64,000 nucleotides of DNA from Pseudomonas nabeulensis. GTDB taxonomy: Bacteria > Pseudomonadota > Gammaproteobacteria > Pseudomonadales > Pseudomonadaceae. The notes beneath the pieces were generated by a model. It made no database searches. It worked only from the letters and a program-made list of their open reading frames with translations, and had not been told where the DNA came from. Shown here one piece after another: positions 35,988 to 45,658 of this stretch; position 1 is the stretch's first letter, and each line of letters opens with the position of its first letter. Made by a program: the position numbers and the translations under genes. The DNA lies in contig NZ_QUZT01000008.1 of the NCBI RefSeq assembly GCF_004682045.1, positions 1 through 64,000 of the forward strand, read 5' to 3'.

Positions 35988-36298
35988 ATAAAAACTATCC
36001 CGAACTACAGCAATTTCTGGCTGGCTATTTCAATCAGGATTGGGTTGATGATCACGAAAACGCAGACGAGGTGATCGCAAATTTCATAACCGAATCGTCA
36101 GAGACAACAATAGTTCAAGTAAAGCAAGAACTCACAAACTTGTTATCTGTCGTTCAATCAGAAAAGGAGCTTTACGATGTTTTGATTTCCGAGTTAGGTT
36201 GTTGTTATTACTACCCTAGCGAATGGAAAGACGGAGTATCGTGGTTAACACATGTCTACTCATCCTTGAGCAGACCTTACACTTCAAACCAAAGTTAA
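35984..36298 (+). CDS. Immunity protein for the RHS toxin
   Basis: 104-residue acidic protein whose ATG overlaps the RHS stop by 4 bp (ATGA). It starts MNKNYPELQQFLAGYFNQDW and includes ELYDVLISELGCCYYYPSEW, a pattern I associate with CDI-system immunity proteins (CdiI_2-like). It is clearly AT-rich relative to its chromosome, as cassette-exchanged immunity genes usually are. It should bind and block the adjacent RNase A-like tip. Confidence 0.85.
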   Translation: MNKNYPELQQFLAGYFNQDWVDDHENADEVIANFITESSETTIVQVKQELTNLLSVVQSEKELYDVLISELGCCYYYPSEWKDGVSWLTHVYSSLSRPYTSNQS

Positions 36299-36355
36299 AT
36301 TATTTTTTCCGGTAACACTGTGGAGACTCCCCCGCCACAGTATTAATTCACTAAT

Positions 36356-37330
36356 TCAAATCCCCGCCAACGCCAAATCCATCGCAAAGTACGTGAAAAT
36401 CAAATCCGCCCCGGCGCGCTTGATCGAACCCAGCGTCTCCCGCACCACGCGATCCTCATCAATCGCCCCCGCCTGGGCGCCGAACTTGATCATCGCGTAT
36501 TCACCGCTTACCTGATACGCCGCCACCGGCAGGCGCGAGGCTTCGCGGATGTCGCGGATGATGTCGAGGTAAGCGCCGGCTGGCTTGACCATCAGCGCGT
36601 CTGCGCCTTCCTGTTCGTCCAGCAGCGATTCGCGCACGGCTTCGCGGCGGTTCATCGGGTTCATCTGGTAGCTTTTGCGGTCGCCCTTGAGGGCGCTGCC
36701 GCCGGCTTCGCGGAAGGGGCCGTAGAGGGCCGAGGCGAATTTGGTCGAGTAGGCCATGATCGGGATGTGGGTGAAGCCGGCATCGTCCAAGGCGCGGCGG
36801 ATTGCCTGGACCTGGCCGTCCATTGCGGCCGAAGGGGCGATCACATCGGCACCGGCGCGGGCGGCGGCGACGGCTTGTTTGCCGAGGTTGACCAGGGTCG
36901 CGTCGTTATCGACGTGGGCGCCGTGCATGACGCCGCAGTGGCCGTGGTCGGTGTATTCGCAGAAGCAAGTGTCGGACATCACGATCATGTCCGGCACGGC
37001 GTCCTTGATGATCGAGGACATGCGCGAGACCAGGCCGCGTTCTTTCCAGGTGTCGCTGCCGTTGGCGTCCAGGTGATGGGACACGCCGAAGGTCATCACC
37101 GACTTGATGCCGGCGCGGGCGTAGCGCTCGATCTCGCTGGCCAGTTTCTTCTCAGGGATACGCTGCACGCCCGGCATGCTGGTGATCGGTACGAAGTCGT
37201 CGATTTCTTCTTCAACGAAAATCGGCAGCACCAGGTCGTTGAGGGTGAACTCGGTTTCCTGGAACAGGCCACGCAGCTCCGGGGAGCGGCGCAGGCGGCG
37301 TGGACGGGCTTGGGGGAACTGGCTGGTCAT
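36356..37330 (-). CDS. hemB: Delta-aminolevulinic acid dehydratase, zinc type
   Basis: Porphobilinogen synthase of 324 residues, the same length as E. coli HemB and similar along its length. It joins two 5-aminolevulinate molecules in heme synthesis. The metal site reads [16 protein letters not shown], with three Cys for zinc, while the housekeeping Pseudomonas enzyme I know has Asp/Ala (magnesium type) at this place. Schiff-base Lys regions are MAYSTKFAS and [15 protein letters not shown] precedes the ATG at 37330; an in-frame start at 37396 would add 22 odd residues. It may be a second HemB of this genome. Confidence 0.95.
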   Translation of the reverse strand: MTSQFPQARPRRLRRSPELRGLFQETEFTLNDLVLPIFVEEEIDDFVPITSMPGVQRIPEKKLASEIERYARAGIKSVMTFGVSHHLDANGSDTWKERGLVSRMSSIIKDAVPDMIVMSDTCFCEYTDHGHCGVMHGAHVDNDATLVNLGKQAVAAARAGADVIAPSAAMDGQVQAIRRALDDAGFTHIPIMAYSTKFASALYGPFREAGGSALKGDRKSYQMNPMNRREAVRESLLDEQEGADALMVKPAGAYLDIIRDIREASRLPVAAYQVSGEYAMIKFGAQAGAIDEDRVVRETLGSIKRAGADLIFTYFAMDLALAGI

Positions 37331-37447
37331 GGCTGTCCTGAAATAATCACAAGAATCTTTGGGGCCGAAGCTTATGCCCCCAGGCCCCCGCAGCACAAAC
37401 GCCGGGGGGCCAATAGTGTATTGCCCGGGCGGTAATAATGTATTGAT

Positions 37448-38290
37448 CTAGAGCTGTAGGCGCCCTTCGATACACACCGCGACGGCGCCGCCGACCCAGA
37501 TTTCATCGCCCTGGCGTTCGACATAAATACGCCCCGCACGCCCAAGGGCCGTGCCCTGGCTGACCACGAAACGCTCCGGCGCCAGGCCTTCACCGAGCAG
37601 CCATTGGGCAACGCCGGCGTTCAGGCTACCGGTGGCCGGGTCTTCCTGGGCGCCGTCGCCTGCGACAAAGGCACGCACCTCAAACTGTGCGTCCACGTCA
37701 TCACGCGCCGGATCGCACGGCGCAATCACCCCCACCGCCAAACCGAGCAGTTGCGAATAGTCCGGCTGCAACGCCAGCACCTGGTCACGATCAGCCACCA
37801 TCAGCGCCAGCCATCCCGCGCCGTTATCGACCCATTGGCTGCGTATGATGGCTTCGGGACTCAAGCCCAGCGCCAGCCGCACGCGCTCCAGCAACGGCGC
37901 CTCCACCGCGCCGGATCGCAACAACGGCGGCGCGATAAAGGCCAGCTCATCGCCTTGGCGACGTACACGCACCAGACCGATTTCGCATTCCTGGATGATC
38001 TCCCGGCCTTTGGGCACACCGCCCGCCTGCAACCACGCGTGGCAACTGCCCAACGTCGGATGACCGGCGAACGGCAGCTCCTTCAAGGTGGTGAAAATCC
38101 GCACCCGGTAGTCGGCCCTGGGGTCGCGTGGGGTCAATAAGAACGTGGTTTCGCTGAGATTGGTCCAGTTGGCGAAATCAGCCATTTGTTGATCGGTCAG
38201 GCTGTCGGCGCCCAACACCACGGCCAGCGGGTTGCCCTTGAGCGCTACGCTGCTGAAAACGTCCAGTTGCTTGAAATCGAATGTCGACAT
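37448..38290 (-). CDS. PhzF family isomerase-like protein
   Basis: 280-residue diaminopimelate-epimerase-fold protein of the PhzF family. Evidence: start FDFKQLDVFSSVALKGNPLAVVLGA, NLSETTFLL with the conserved Glu, IFTTLKELPFAGHPTLGSCHAWL, and DPATGSLNAGVAQWLL. Such proteins isomerise or epimerise small acids; most have no known substrate, and no phenazine genes are adjacent. It begins 4 bp after the stop of the GST gene and is probably in one transcript with it. Confidence 0.9.
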   Translation of the reverse strand: MSTFDFKQLDVFSSVALKGNPLAVVLGADSLTDQQMADFANWTNLSETTFLLTPRDPRADYRVRIFTTLKELPFAGHPTLGSCHAWLQAGGVPKGREIIQECEIGLVRVRRQGDELAFIAPPLLRSGAVEAPLLERVRLALGLSPEAIIRSQWVDNGAGWLALMVADRDQVLALQPDYSQLLGLAVGVIAPCDPARDDVDAQFEVRAFVAGDGAQEDPATGSLNAGVAQWLLGEGLAPERFVVSQGTALGRAGRIYVERQGDEIWVGGAVAVCIEGRLQL

Positions 38291-38294
38291 GCGG

Positions 38295-38993
38295 TCAGCT
38301 CGGAATATTCAGGCCACGAATCACCGCCGGTCGAGCGACAAACCCGTCCAGCGCGCGCAGTACATTGGGGAAATCGGCAATACCCACCAAGTCGCCGGAT
38401 TCGTAGAAGCCGATCAGGTTACGGATCCAGGGGAAGGTGGCAATGTCGGCGATGCTGTAGTCATCGCCCATGATCCAGGTGCGGCCCAGCAGGCGTTTTT
38501 CCAGCACGTCCAGCAAGCGTCGGGATTCGGCGGCGTAGCGGTCGCGGGGGCGTTTGTCTTCGTAGGCCTTGCCGGCGAATTTATTGAAGAATCCCAACTG
38601 GCCGAACATCGGACCGATACCGCCCATCTGGAACATCAACCACTGGAGGGTTTCATAGCGGGTCGCCGGGTCTTCGGAGAGCAGTTGGCTGGTTTTCTCG
38701 GCCAGGTAGATCAGGATCGCGCCGGATTCGAACAGCGCCAATGGCACGCCGCCAGGGCCATCGGGGTCGATGATCGCGGGAATCTTGTTGTTGGGGTTCA
38801 GCGACAGGAACTCGGGGGACAACTGGTCCTGGGTCTCGAAGCTGACCTTGTGCGCCTCATAGGGTAGGCCCAGTTCTTCGAGCATGATCGACACTTTGAC
38901 ACCGTTGGGCGTGGGCAACGAATACAGTTGCAGGCGCTCCGGGTGCTGGGCGGGCCATTTGCTGTTGATCGGGAAGGCAGCGAGTGGATTCAT
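38295..38993 (-). CDS. Glutathione S-transferase, YfcG/YghU-like
   Basis: 232-residue cytosolic GST. The thioredoxin-like N-domain (about 20-110) shows LYSLPTPNGVKVSIMLEELGLPYEAH, LNPNNKIPAIIDPDG and FESGAILIYLAEK; the helical C-domain follows (WLMFQMGGIGPMFGQLGFF). The Thr-Pro-Asn-Gly stretch is that of Nu-class enzymes with disulfide-bond oxidoreductase activity. AGGGAA lies 7 bases before the ATG at 38993. Likely co-transcribed with the PhzF-like gene. Confidence 0.9.
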   Translation of the reverse strand: MNPLAAFPINSKWPAQHPERLQLYSLPTPNGVKVSIMLEELGLPYEAHKVSFETQDQLSPEFLSLNPNNKIPAIIDPDGPGGVPLALFESGAILIYLAEKTSQLLSEDPATRYETLQWLMFQMGGIGPMFGQLGFFNKFAGKAYEDKRPRDRYAAESRRLLDVLEKRLLGRTWIMGDDYSIADIATFPWIRNLIGFYESGDLVGIADFPNVLRALDGFVARPAVIRGLNIPS

Positions 38994-39210
38994 CGGAAAT
39001 TCCCTTTGCTCAAAGCCCCCATCATAGTCATCCCCGCGCTGTCCTGCATGGGTCATCAATACGCAATATGCGCGGGTTATTATCCCGCGTGGGCGAACCA
39101 ATAGGCCCTTGTGCACTCTTAAGTGCGCTCAACAGGTGAATGGAGTTACCTCGCTGTATCGACAGGGATCATTTGTCCGCTCTCACTGATGCACGGAAGA
39201 CTCTCTACCA

Positions 39211-39912
39211 ATGACAATCAAGCCTCTGAGCCTTGCGCTGCGCCTGAAACGCTATTCATACATCATGTTGCCGCTGTTGCTGGTTGGCGGCGCAATCGGT
39301 TTGACCCTGGAAGCGCGCACCAGCAACGCCGAACCCGCGGACGGCGTGCAAACCCTGGTATTTCTGCGCCACGGTGAAAAACCCGCCGGGGGCCTGGGTC
39401 AACTCAACTGCCAGGGTCTGAACCGCGCGATGAACCTCGCCACCCTGTTGCCGGAAAAATTCGGCAAGGCCGACTTCGTGTTTGCCGCCAACCCGACGCG
39501 GAACGTTGAAGAAGGCGAACTGGACAATTCCTACAGCTACATTCGCCCATTGATGACCATCAGCCCCAGTGCAATCAAATTGGGCCTGCCGGTAAACATC
39601 AACTTCTCGGCCAATGACACCAGTGACCTCGCCGACGAGCTGGTGGAAGACAAGTACCACAACGCCACGATCTACACCGCGTGGTCCCACGGCTATCTGC
39701 CAGAGTTGATCAACAAGGTGGCCAGTGAAGCGTCAGGTGAGAAACACACCATCACCGACGACTGGTCCGGCAGCGACTACGACACGCTGTATGTGCTGAC
39801 GCTGACCTGGCACAACGGCAAGGCCTCGTTGCTGAGCCGTAACTACAAGCAAGGTCTGAACAACGGCGATACGAGTTGCCCCGATCCCACGCAGGTCAGC
39901 GCCGAAACCTGA
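39211..39912 (+). CDS. Histidine phosphatase family protein
   Basis: 233-residue exported or membrane-anchored protein. An N-terminal hydrophobic segment (about 15-33) precedes the histidine-phosphatase motif LVFLRHGEKP (His about 54). A second conserved His occurs in YTAWSHGYLPELI. Family members remove phosphate from varied substrates; the substrate here is unknown. It is monocistronic, with an inverted GTAG-type REPIN just downstream. Confidence 0.85.
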   Translation: MTIKPLSLALRLKRYSYIMLPLLLVGGAIGLTLEARTSNAEPADGVQTLVFLRHGEKPAGGLGQLNCQGLNRAMNLATLLPEKFGKADFVFAANPTRNVEEGELDNSYSYIRPLMTISPSAIKLGLPVNINFSANDTSDLADELVEDKYHNATIYTAWSHGYLPELINKVASEASGEKHTITDDWSGSDYDTLYVLTLTWHNGKASLLSRNYKQGLNNGDTSCPDPTQVSAET

Positions 39913-39913
39913 T

Positions 39914-40046
39914 GTAGTGAGCGGGCTTGCCCCGCGCTGGGTGGCGAAGCCGCCCCAAATCCATACACCTCGGTTCTACTGATACACCGAGGTGTCTGAG
40001 TTTAGGGCGGCTTCGCCACCCAGCGCGGGGCAAGCCCGCTCACTAC
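39914..40046. repeat. REPIN, GTAGTGAGCGGGCTTGCCCC type, 133 bp
   Basis: Perfect arms and a 133-bp span. A second copy of the same length at 48697-48829 is in the opposite orientation. Confidence 0.92.
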
Positions 40047-40070
40047 AAAACCAGCCTATTCAGCACACGC

Positions 40071-40820
40071 TTATTGCCGGGCAGCCAACAGGCGCTTATG
40101 CCGATTGCGCCGCGCAATATTCAAGCACTCGATCACCGCCGAGAACGCCATGGCCGCGTACACGTAGCCTTTAGGCACATGGGCGCCGAAGCCTTCGGCG
40201 ATCAGCGTCATGCCGATCATGATCAAGAAGCCCAGGGCCAGCATCACCACAGTCGGGTTGTCGTTGATGAATTTGGCCAACGGCTCGGCCGCCACCAGCA
40301 TCACGATCACCGAGGTCACCACGGCAATGATCATGATCGGCAAGTGCTCGGTCATGCCCACGGCGGTAATGATGCTGTCGATGGAGAACACCAGGTCAAG
40401 CATCAGGATCTGCCCGATGGCGGCGGCAAAACCGATGGTCACGGTATTGCTGACGCTGGCCTTCTCCTCGGGCTCCGGGTCCATGCTGTGGTGGATCTCG
40501 GTGGTGGCCTTCCACACCAGGAACAAGCCACCGGCGATCAGGATCATGTCTTTCCACGAAAACGCCTGGCCCAGCACTTCGAACACCGGTGCGGTCAACT
40601 GCACGATAAACGCGATGGTGCTCAACAGGCCCAGGCGCAACACCAACGCCATGCTGATGCCAATGCGCCGAGCCTTGGCCCGGTGCTGCTCGGGCAGTTT
40701 GTTGGTGAGGATCGAGATAAAGATCAGGTTATCGATGCCCAGCACGATTTCCATGACGATCAGGGTGGCCAGTGCCACCCAGGCGGTGGGGCTGGCGGCC
40801 AGTTGTAAAAGGTAATCCAT
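40071..40820 (-). CDS. TerC family integral membrane protein
   Basis: 249-residue protein with about seven hydrophobic helices. TerC/YgdQ motifs are seen: [21 protein letters not shown], the LRLGLL helix, and [20 protein letters not shown]. The conserved acidic residues in the two IDN/IDS repeats fit a metal (Mn) exporter as shown for related proteins, though the substrate here is inferred. It follows a small lipoprotein gene by 31 bp on the same strand. No tellurite genes nearby. Confidence 0.9.
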   Translation of the reverse strand: MDYLLQLAASPTAWVALATLIVMEIVLGIDNLIFISILTNKLPEQHRAKARRIGISMALVLRLGLLSTIAFIVQLTAPVFEVLGQAFSWKDMILIAGGLFLVWKATTEIHHSMDPEPEEKASVSNTVTIGFAAAIGQILMLDLVFSIDSIITAVGMTEHLPIMIIAVVTSVIVMLVAAEPLAKFINDNPTVVMLALGFLIMIGMTLIAEGFGAHVPKGYVYAAMAFSAVIECLNIARRNRHKRLLAARQ

Positions 40821-40851
40821 GGGTCAGTCCTGACGTGAAAGTGCTGGGGAA

Positions 40852-41097
40852 TTAGGTTTCTTTGGTATCGGAATTATCTTCGGCTTCTTTTTCCTGCTTC
40901 TCAGGCTGGATCAACCCCTGGGTCGCTTCACTCAATGCCTGCTCGGCGGCCTTATGGGTGTCATCGATGGCCTGTTTGGCGGATTCGGTGGCCGTGCCCA
41001 ACACCTGCTGCGCGCTCTTCTCGACTTGATCGCAACCACTGATCACTACCAATGAAAGCGCAAACAACGATGCCGCGCCCAGGAAATTGCGTTTCAT
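40852..41097 (-). CDS. Small lipoprotein
   Basis: 81 residues with a lipobox (VVISGCDQ, Cys about 22). The mature part is helical, Ala- and Glu-rich (VEKSAQQVLGTATESAKQAIDD), ending in a run of acidic residues. It resembles short lipoproteins of unknown role. It is first in a leftward unit with terC and divergent from nhaR. Confidence 0.75.
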   Translation of the reverse strand: MKRNFLGAASLFALSLVVISGCDQVEKSAQQVLGTATESAKQAIDDTHKAAEQALSEATQGLIQPEKQEKEAEDNSDTKET

Positions 41098-41202
41098 GAT
41101 GTCTTCCTCGTTAGAACCATTGGGTCCAAGTAGTGGCCCCGCGATAGCGAGGCATTCTATGCAGGCGAACAGTTCAGTAAAATTCGTATTTTTCTCGCGT
41201 AT

Positions 41203-41221
41203 ACTTCGACTTTTACGAAGT
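41203..41221. promoter_or_regulatory. Inverted repeat before nhaR
   Basis: ACTTCG-N7-CGAAGT, just upstream of the nhaR start in the 134-bp divergent gap. Likely LysR-type site or self-regulation. Confidence 0.4.
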
Positions 41222-41231
41222 GACAGCCGCC

Positions 41232-42134
41232 ATGCTCAATTACCGCCAACTGCACTACTTCTGGGTTGTGGCCAAGACCGGCAGCATCGTGCGCGCCTGC
41301 GAGCAGCTCAACCTCACGCCCCAAACCATCAGCGGGCAGATCAGCCTGTTGGAGCAAACCTTCGGTATCGCGTTGTTTCAGCGAGTGGGTCGCCAGCTGG
41401 AACTGACCGAAGCCGGGCGGCGGGCCCTGCCCTATGCCGAGCAGATGTTCCAGACCGGCAATGAACTGGAAGCGATGTTGCGCGCACAGCCGAATGAACA
41501 GCAGGTGCTGTTCCGGGTTGGGGTAGCGGATGTGGTGCCCAAGTCCATCGTCTACCGGCTGATCGCGCCGACCATGGAACTGAGCGAGCCCATCCGCATC
41601 ACCTGCCGTGAAGACAAGCTTGAACGGCTACTGGCGGACCTGGCGATACAACGCCTGGATTTGGTGATCTCCGACAGCCCGATGCCTACGCACCTGGACA
41701 TCAAAGGCTACAGCCAGAAACTCGGCGAATGCGGCATCAGCTTTTTCGCCACCCAGGCCTTGGCTGACGAATACGCAGGCGCTTTCCCACAGTGCTTACA
41801 GGGAGCGCCGCTGTTGATTCCAGGCGCGGAGACGGTGGTGCGCAGCCGCTTGCAGCGCTGGTTCGCCGAGCAGCAGATCCAACCCAAGATCATCGGCGAA
41901 TTCGATGACAGTGCCCTGATGCAGGCCTTCGGCCAATCCGGCAGTGGGATTTTTATCGCCCCCAGCGTGATTGCCGACGAGGTAGTGCGCCAATACGGCG
42001 TGGCGTTGATCGGCCAGACCGATGCGGTCACCGAGTCGTTCTACGCGATCTCGGTGGAACGCAAGGTCAAGCACCCCGGCATCGTGGCGATTACCGAAGG
42101 TGCGCGACGGGAGTTGTTTACCGCCCTGCCCTGA
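41232..42134 (+). CDS. nhaR: LysR family transcriptional activator NhaR
   Basis: 300-residue regulator matching E. coli NhaR along its length: MLNYRQLHYFWVVAKTGSIVRAC, LNLTPQTISGQISLLEQ, VGVADVVPKSIV, DLVISDSPMPTH, GECGISFFAT, and IIGEFDDSALMQAFG. In enterics it activates the sodium/proton antiporter nhaA in response to sodium; no antiporter gene is next to it here. The ATG at 41232 is chosen to fit that alignment. Confidence 0.9.
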   Translation: MLNYRQLHYFWVVAKTGSIVRACEQLNLTPQTISGQISLLEQTFGIALFQRVGRQLELTEAGRRALPYAEQMFQTGNELEAMLRAQPNEQQVLFRVGVADVVPKSIVYRLIAPTMELSEPIRITCREDKLERLLADLAIQRLDLVISDSPMPTHLDIKGYSQKLGECGISFFATQALADEYAGAFPQCLQGAPLLIPGAETVVRSRLQRWFAEQQIQPKIIGEFDDSALMQAFGQSGSGIFIAPSVIADEVVRQYGVALIGQTDAVTESFYAISVERKVKHPGIVAITEGARRELFTALP

Positions 42135-42158
42135 CGGCATTGTGGCCAGGGAGCTTTT

Positions 42159-42251
42159 GTGACGAGGGAGCTTGCTCCCGCTGGAGTGCGCAGCGCTCCC
42201 AAAAATATTGGGGCCGCTTCGCAGCCCAGCGGGAGCAAGCTCCCTCGCCAC
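42159..42251. repeat. REPIN of the RAYT-flanking family
   Basis: GTGACGAGGGAGCTTGCTCC and complement, 93 bp. It separates convergent nhaR and an MFS gene. Confidence 0.88.
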
Positions 42252-42264
42252 AACAAACCATGAA

Positions 42265-43419
42265 TCAGGCGTAAGTCGACACCGATTTGGCAGTCATCAG
42301 CCACAACGCCAGCAGAATCGACACCAGGATAAACCCGGACGCCGCAAAGCCCAGGCTGCCCAGGCCGAGGGTGTCGATCACATGCCCACCGACCATCGCG
42401 CCCAAGCCAATCCCCAGGTTGGCCCCGGCGATGTTCAACGACGCGGCAAACGCCGGGGCGTGGGGCGCGGCCTTCATCAAGCGCACATGGCTGACCAGGA
42501 ACATCGCCGCCTGGGTCACGCCCCACACGGCCATGGCGGCTGCCAGACCGATAGTCGAGTGAATCGCCGGCACCAGGGCCACCATGCCTGCAATCATGAA
42601 ACCGCAGAACACCATGGACGCGATCAGCGGATGGCGATCCACCGCCCGGCCACCCAGGGAGTTGCCGATCAGGCCCACCGCCCCGAAGCCCATCAGGCAC
42701 CAGCCCACCAGCGTGCCGTCGAACCCGGCCAGCCGCTCAAGGATGTCGGCGAGGTAGGTATAAGCGGTGAACATGCCGCTGAACACCAGGATCGATAACA
42801 GGATATGGCCCTGCATCAGCGGGTTGCGCAGGATCTTGAATTGCGCGCGCAGCGTCACTTGATCATTTTTAGGCTGAGTCACCGGCAGATAGATAAACAG
42901 CAGCAAGGCCTTGGCCAACGCCACCACCGCGAGGATGGCAAACGCGGTGCGCCAGCCGAACATATCGGAAATCAAGGTGCCCACCGGAATGCCGAACACG
43001 GTGGCGCAAACGATACCGAAACCGATCTTCTCGATCGCGCGCCCGGCGAATTCCGGGCCGACGATATCCACCGCCGTTTCGCTGGCCAGGGCCCAGAACA
43101 CTGGCAAGCCCAAGGCCGGGATCAACCGCGCGACAGCCATCACCCAGATATTCGGTGCCAACGCAGCCACGGTATTGGCCACGCCAAACATGATCAGGAT
43201 GCTGATAAACAGCCGCTTGCGTGGGAAGCGGGCGCAGTACGCCGTGAGAAACGGCCCAAAGGCGGCCACGGTAAACGCGAACAAGGTCACCAAGAGCCCG
43301 GCCTGGGACACGCTGACATTCAGGTCCCGAGCGATGGAGGGCAGCAAGCCGACGATGACGAACTCTGTGGTCAGCACGGTAAACCCGGCAGCCGACAACA
43401 GCAGGATGGGGAACAGCAT
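42265..43419 (-). CDS. MFS exporter, AraJ/DHA1-like
   Basis: 384-residue twelve-helix major facilitator. The first helix reads MLFPILLLSAAGFTVLTTEFVIVGLLPSI, a DHA1 pattern. Loop 2-3 CARFPRKRLFI and GRAIEKIGFGIVCATVFGIPVGTLISDMFGWRTAFAI (by position) fit the AraJ/Cmr subgroup. GGAG is 8 bases before the ATG at 43419; an upstream start at 43452 has no ribosome site. Substrate unknown. Confidence 0.87.
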   Translation of the reverse strand: MLFPILLLSAAGFTVLTTEFVIVGLLPSIARDLNVSVSQAGLLVTLFAFTVAAFGPFLTAYCARFPRKRLFISILIMFGVANTVAALAPNIWVMAVARLIPALGLPVFWALASETAVDIVGPEFAGRAIEKIGFGIVCATVFGIPVGTLISDMFGWRTAFAILAVVALAKALLLFIYLPVTQPKNDQVTLRAQFKILRNPLMQGHILLSILVFSGMFTAYTYLADILERLAGFDGTLVGWCLMGFGAVGLIGNSLGGRAVDRHPLIASMVFCGFMIAGMVALVPAIHSTIGLAAAMAVWGVTQAAMFLVSHVRLMKAAPHAPAFAASLNIAGANLGIGLGAMVGGHVIDTLGLGSLGFAASGFILVSILLALWLMTAKSVSTYA

Positions 43420-43526
43420 CAAAAACTCCAGAAACGACAACATCAACGACAACCCGAGGGTTCGCTGACAGGTAGGATGAGAAAGGGATGCCGAATCTTA
43501 ACAGAGTGTGTCGAACGCAGGGCATG

Positions 43527-43565
43527 AAAAAGCCCGGTGGTGCCTGCTGGCACACACCGGGCTTT
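43527..43565 (-). terminator. Bidirectional terminator
   Basis: Stem GCCCGGTG/CACCGGGC with an A-run on the left and TTT on the right. It follows the DUF1993 gene on the minus strand. Confidence 0.85.
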
Positions 43566-43578
43566 AACGTATCGAGGC

Positions 43579-44088
43579 TTAGAACGCGCCCATGTAGTCG
43601 CGCTTGCCCACTTCCACACCGTTGTGACGCAGCAGCGCGTAAGCCGTGGTGACGTGGAAGAAGAACTGCGGCAGGCCGTAGGTCAGCAGGTAGGACTGGC
43701 CGCTGAAGCGCTTCTCTTTCGGGGTGCCTGGGCGGGTGACGATCTCGATGCCTTCCTTGCCGTCGATCTGCTCGGGCTTGATGGTGTCGACAAACGCCAG
43801 CACCTTGGTGATCAGAGCTTGCAGGTCGGCGAAGGTCACTTCGCCGTCTTCGTATTTAGGCACTTCGATCTCGGCCAGGCGTGCGGAAACGCCCTTGGCG
43901 AAGTCGACGGCGATCTGTACCTGGCGCACCAGTTGGAACATGTCCGGGAACAGGCGCGCTTGCAGCAAGGCGTTTGGCTCGATGTTCTTGGCGGTGGCGT
44001 GGGCTTCGGCTTTGGCCAACACACCGCTCAGGGCGGTGAGCATTTGCTTGAAGACTGGGATGGAAGCGGCGTACAGGGAAATAGTCAT
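43579..44088 (-). CDS. DUF1993 family protein
   Basis: 169-residue cytosolic helical-bundle protein recognised as DUF1993 (DinB-like). The start MTISLYAASIPVFKQMLTALSGVL and GQSYLLTYGLPQFFFHVTTAYALLRHNGVEVGKRDYMGAF (by position) match family proteins. A conserved His in FFFHVTTAY could bind metal. Function is unknown. Ends at a good terminator. Confidence 0.88.
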   Translation of the reverse strand: MTISLYAASIPVFKQMLTALSGVLAKAEAHATAKNIEPNALLQARLFPDMFQLVRQVQIAVDFAKGVSARLAEIEVPKYEDGEVTFADLQALITKVLAFVDTIKPEQIDGKEGIEIVTRPGTPKEKRFSGQSYLLTYGLPQFFFHVTTAYALLRHNGVEVGKRDYMGAF

Positions 44089-44204
44089 GGCAGTCTCATG
44101 GGTAATGGCACGGTTGAACAGGTGGCGATTATAGACCTGCCCGTCGCTTGTCTTTTATTTTTTCCGGCTTACGCTAGGCACTTCTACTGCATAGGGACGC
44201 TGCG

Positions 44205-44855
44205 ATGACCGCCGAGCACGATACCGACACCCCTGAGCCGCGCTTGAACAGCACGGAAATCCGCATCCTGGGCTGCCTCATCGAAAAACAGGCGACCAAC
44301 CCGGAAACCTACCCCTTGACCCTCAACGCCCTGGTGCTGGCCTGCAACCAGAAGACCAGTCGCGAGCCGGTGACCAACCTCAGCCAAGGCCAGGTCGGCC
44401 AGAGCCTGCGTGTGCTGGAAGGCCAGGGCTTTACCCGCTTGGTGATGGGCAGCCGCGCCGACCGTTGGGAGCATCGCGTGGACAAGGCGCTGGAGCTGGT
44501 GCCGGCCCAGGTGATCCTGATTGGCTTGTTGTTCCTGCGCGGGCCGCAGACGGTCAACGAACTGCTGACCCGCAGCGGCCGCATGCACGATTTCGAAGAT
44601 GCCGAGCAGGTGGTGCATCAACTGGAGCGCCTGATTGCACGTGGCTTGGCGGTACTGGTGCCGCGTCAGGCGGGGCAACGGGAAGACCGGTATACCCATG
44701 CCCTGGGCGATCCGGCAGATATCGAGGCGATCCTGGCCGCGCGGGGCAACCCGGTGGAGCGTGGGACGGGTGGGGTTTCAGCCGAACGCATCGAGGAACT
44801 GGAAGCACGGATCACAGCGTTGGAGGAGCGACTGGCCCAGTTGGAACAGGCATAA
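44205..44855 (+). CDS. yceH: YceH family protein (DUF480)
   Basis: 216-residue protein with two winged-helix domains. Family features: [84 protein letters not shown], and a C-terminal coiled coil [22 protein letters not shown] (all by position). E. coli YceH is the type protein; its role is unclear. Converges on the ABC ATPase gene. Confidence 0.9.
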   Translation: MTAEHDTDTPEPRLNSTEIRILGCLIEKQATNPETYPLTLNALVLACNQKTSREPVTNLSQGQVGQSLRVLEGQGFTRLVMGSRADRWEHRVDKALELVPAQVILIGLLFLRGPQTVNELLTRSGRMHDFEDAEQVVHQLERLIARGLAVLVPRQAGQREDRYTHALGDPADIEAILAARGNPVERGTGGVSAERIEELEARITALEERLAQLEQA

Positions 44856-44862
44856 GACGCCA

Positions 44863-45654
44863 TCAACGCTGAGGGCGGGTACTTTTCTCAATGAGGCACA
44901 TGGGAGTACCCGCCACCGGTTCCTGCATGACTTGCACCTGCACATCAAACACCTGGCGCATCAACTCGGCGCTGATCACGTCCCCCGGCGCACCATCTGC
45001 CATCAACTGGCCGCCATGCATCACGGCCAAGTGATCGGCATACCGGCATGCCTGGTTGATATCGTGCAACACGGTAATCACCGTCTTGCCCTCAGCGGCC
45101 AACTCTCGCATCAAATCCATCAATTCAACCTGATGGCTGATGTCCAGGTAGGTGGTCGGCTCATCCAACAACACCACCGGCGCATTCTGCGCCAATACCA
45201 TGGCGAGCCAGGCGCGTTGCCGCTGGCCGCCGGACAGGTCAGCCAACGGACGATCCGCCAACACGTCCAGCTCCAGGCGCTGCATGGCTTGCGTCACATG
45301 GGACTGATCACTGCCGCTCAAGCGCCCCCACAGCGAGTTGTGCGGGCTGCGGCCATAGGCAACTAACTGGCGCACGCTGACGCCTTCCGGCACCGGCAAT
45401 ACTTGCGGCAGGAATGCGATCTGCCGCGCCAGCTGGCGGGCAGTCAAGCTCGCGTAGGCCTGGCCATCCAGGGTCAGTTCACCCTGGGTCGGCTTGAGAA
45501 TGCGCGCGAACGCCTTGAGCAAGGTCGACTTGCCGCAGCCGTTCGGCCCGATCAAAGCCGTGACCTTCCCCGCCGGCGGCGTAAACGACAAGCCTTGCAC
45601 GATACGTGTCGCGCCATAACCGATATCGAGCTGGTGTGCGTGAAGAATACTCAT
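44863..45654 (-). CDS. Iron-siderophore ABC transporter ATP-binding protein
   Basis: 263-residue ATPase of the FecE/FepC group. Walker A is LIGPNGCGKST, the signature is LSGGQRQRAW, Walker B is APVVLLDEPTTYLD, and the H-loop is ITVLHD. Start at 45654 (MSILHAHQ). Last gene of the leftward binding protein-permease-permease-ATPase operon, with 4 bp between it and the second permease. It powers uptake of the ferri-siderophore. Confidence 0.93.
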   Translation of the reverse strand: MSILHAHQLDIGYGATRIVQGLSFTPPAGKVTALIGPNGCGKSTLLKAFARILKPTQGELTLDGQAYASLTARQLARQIAFLPQVLPVPEGVSVRQLVAYGRSPHNSLWGRLSGSDQSHVTQAMQRLELDVLADRPLADLSGGQRQRAWLAMVLAQNAPVVLLDEPTTYLDISHQVELMDLMRELAAEGKTVITVLHDINQACRYADHLAVMHGGQLMADGAPGDVISAELMRQVFDVQVQVMQEPVAGTPMCLIEKSTRPQR

Positions 45655-45658
45655 GTCA

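Noticed and set aside
36317..36341. ACTGTGG-N11-CCACAGT as a terminator of the immunity gene
   Set aside because: No T-run follows on either strand; it may be a decayed REP arm, so I do not call it a terminator.
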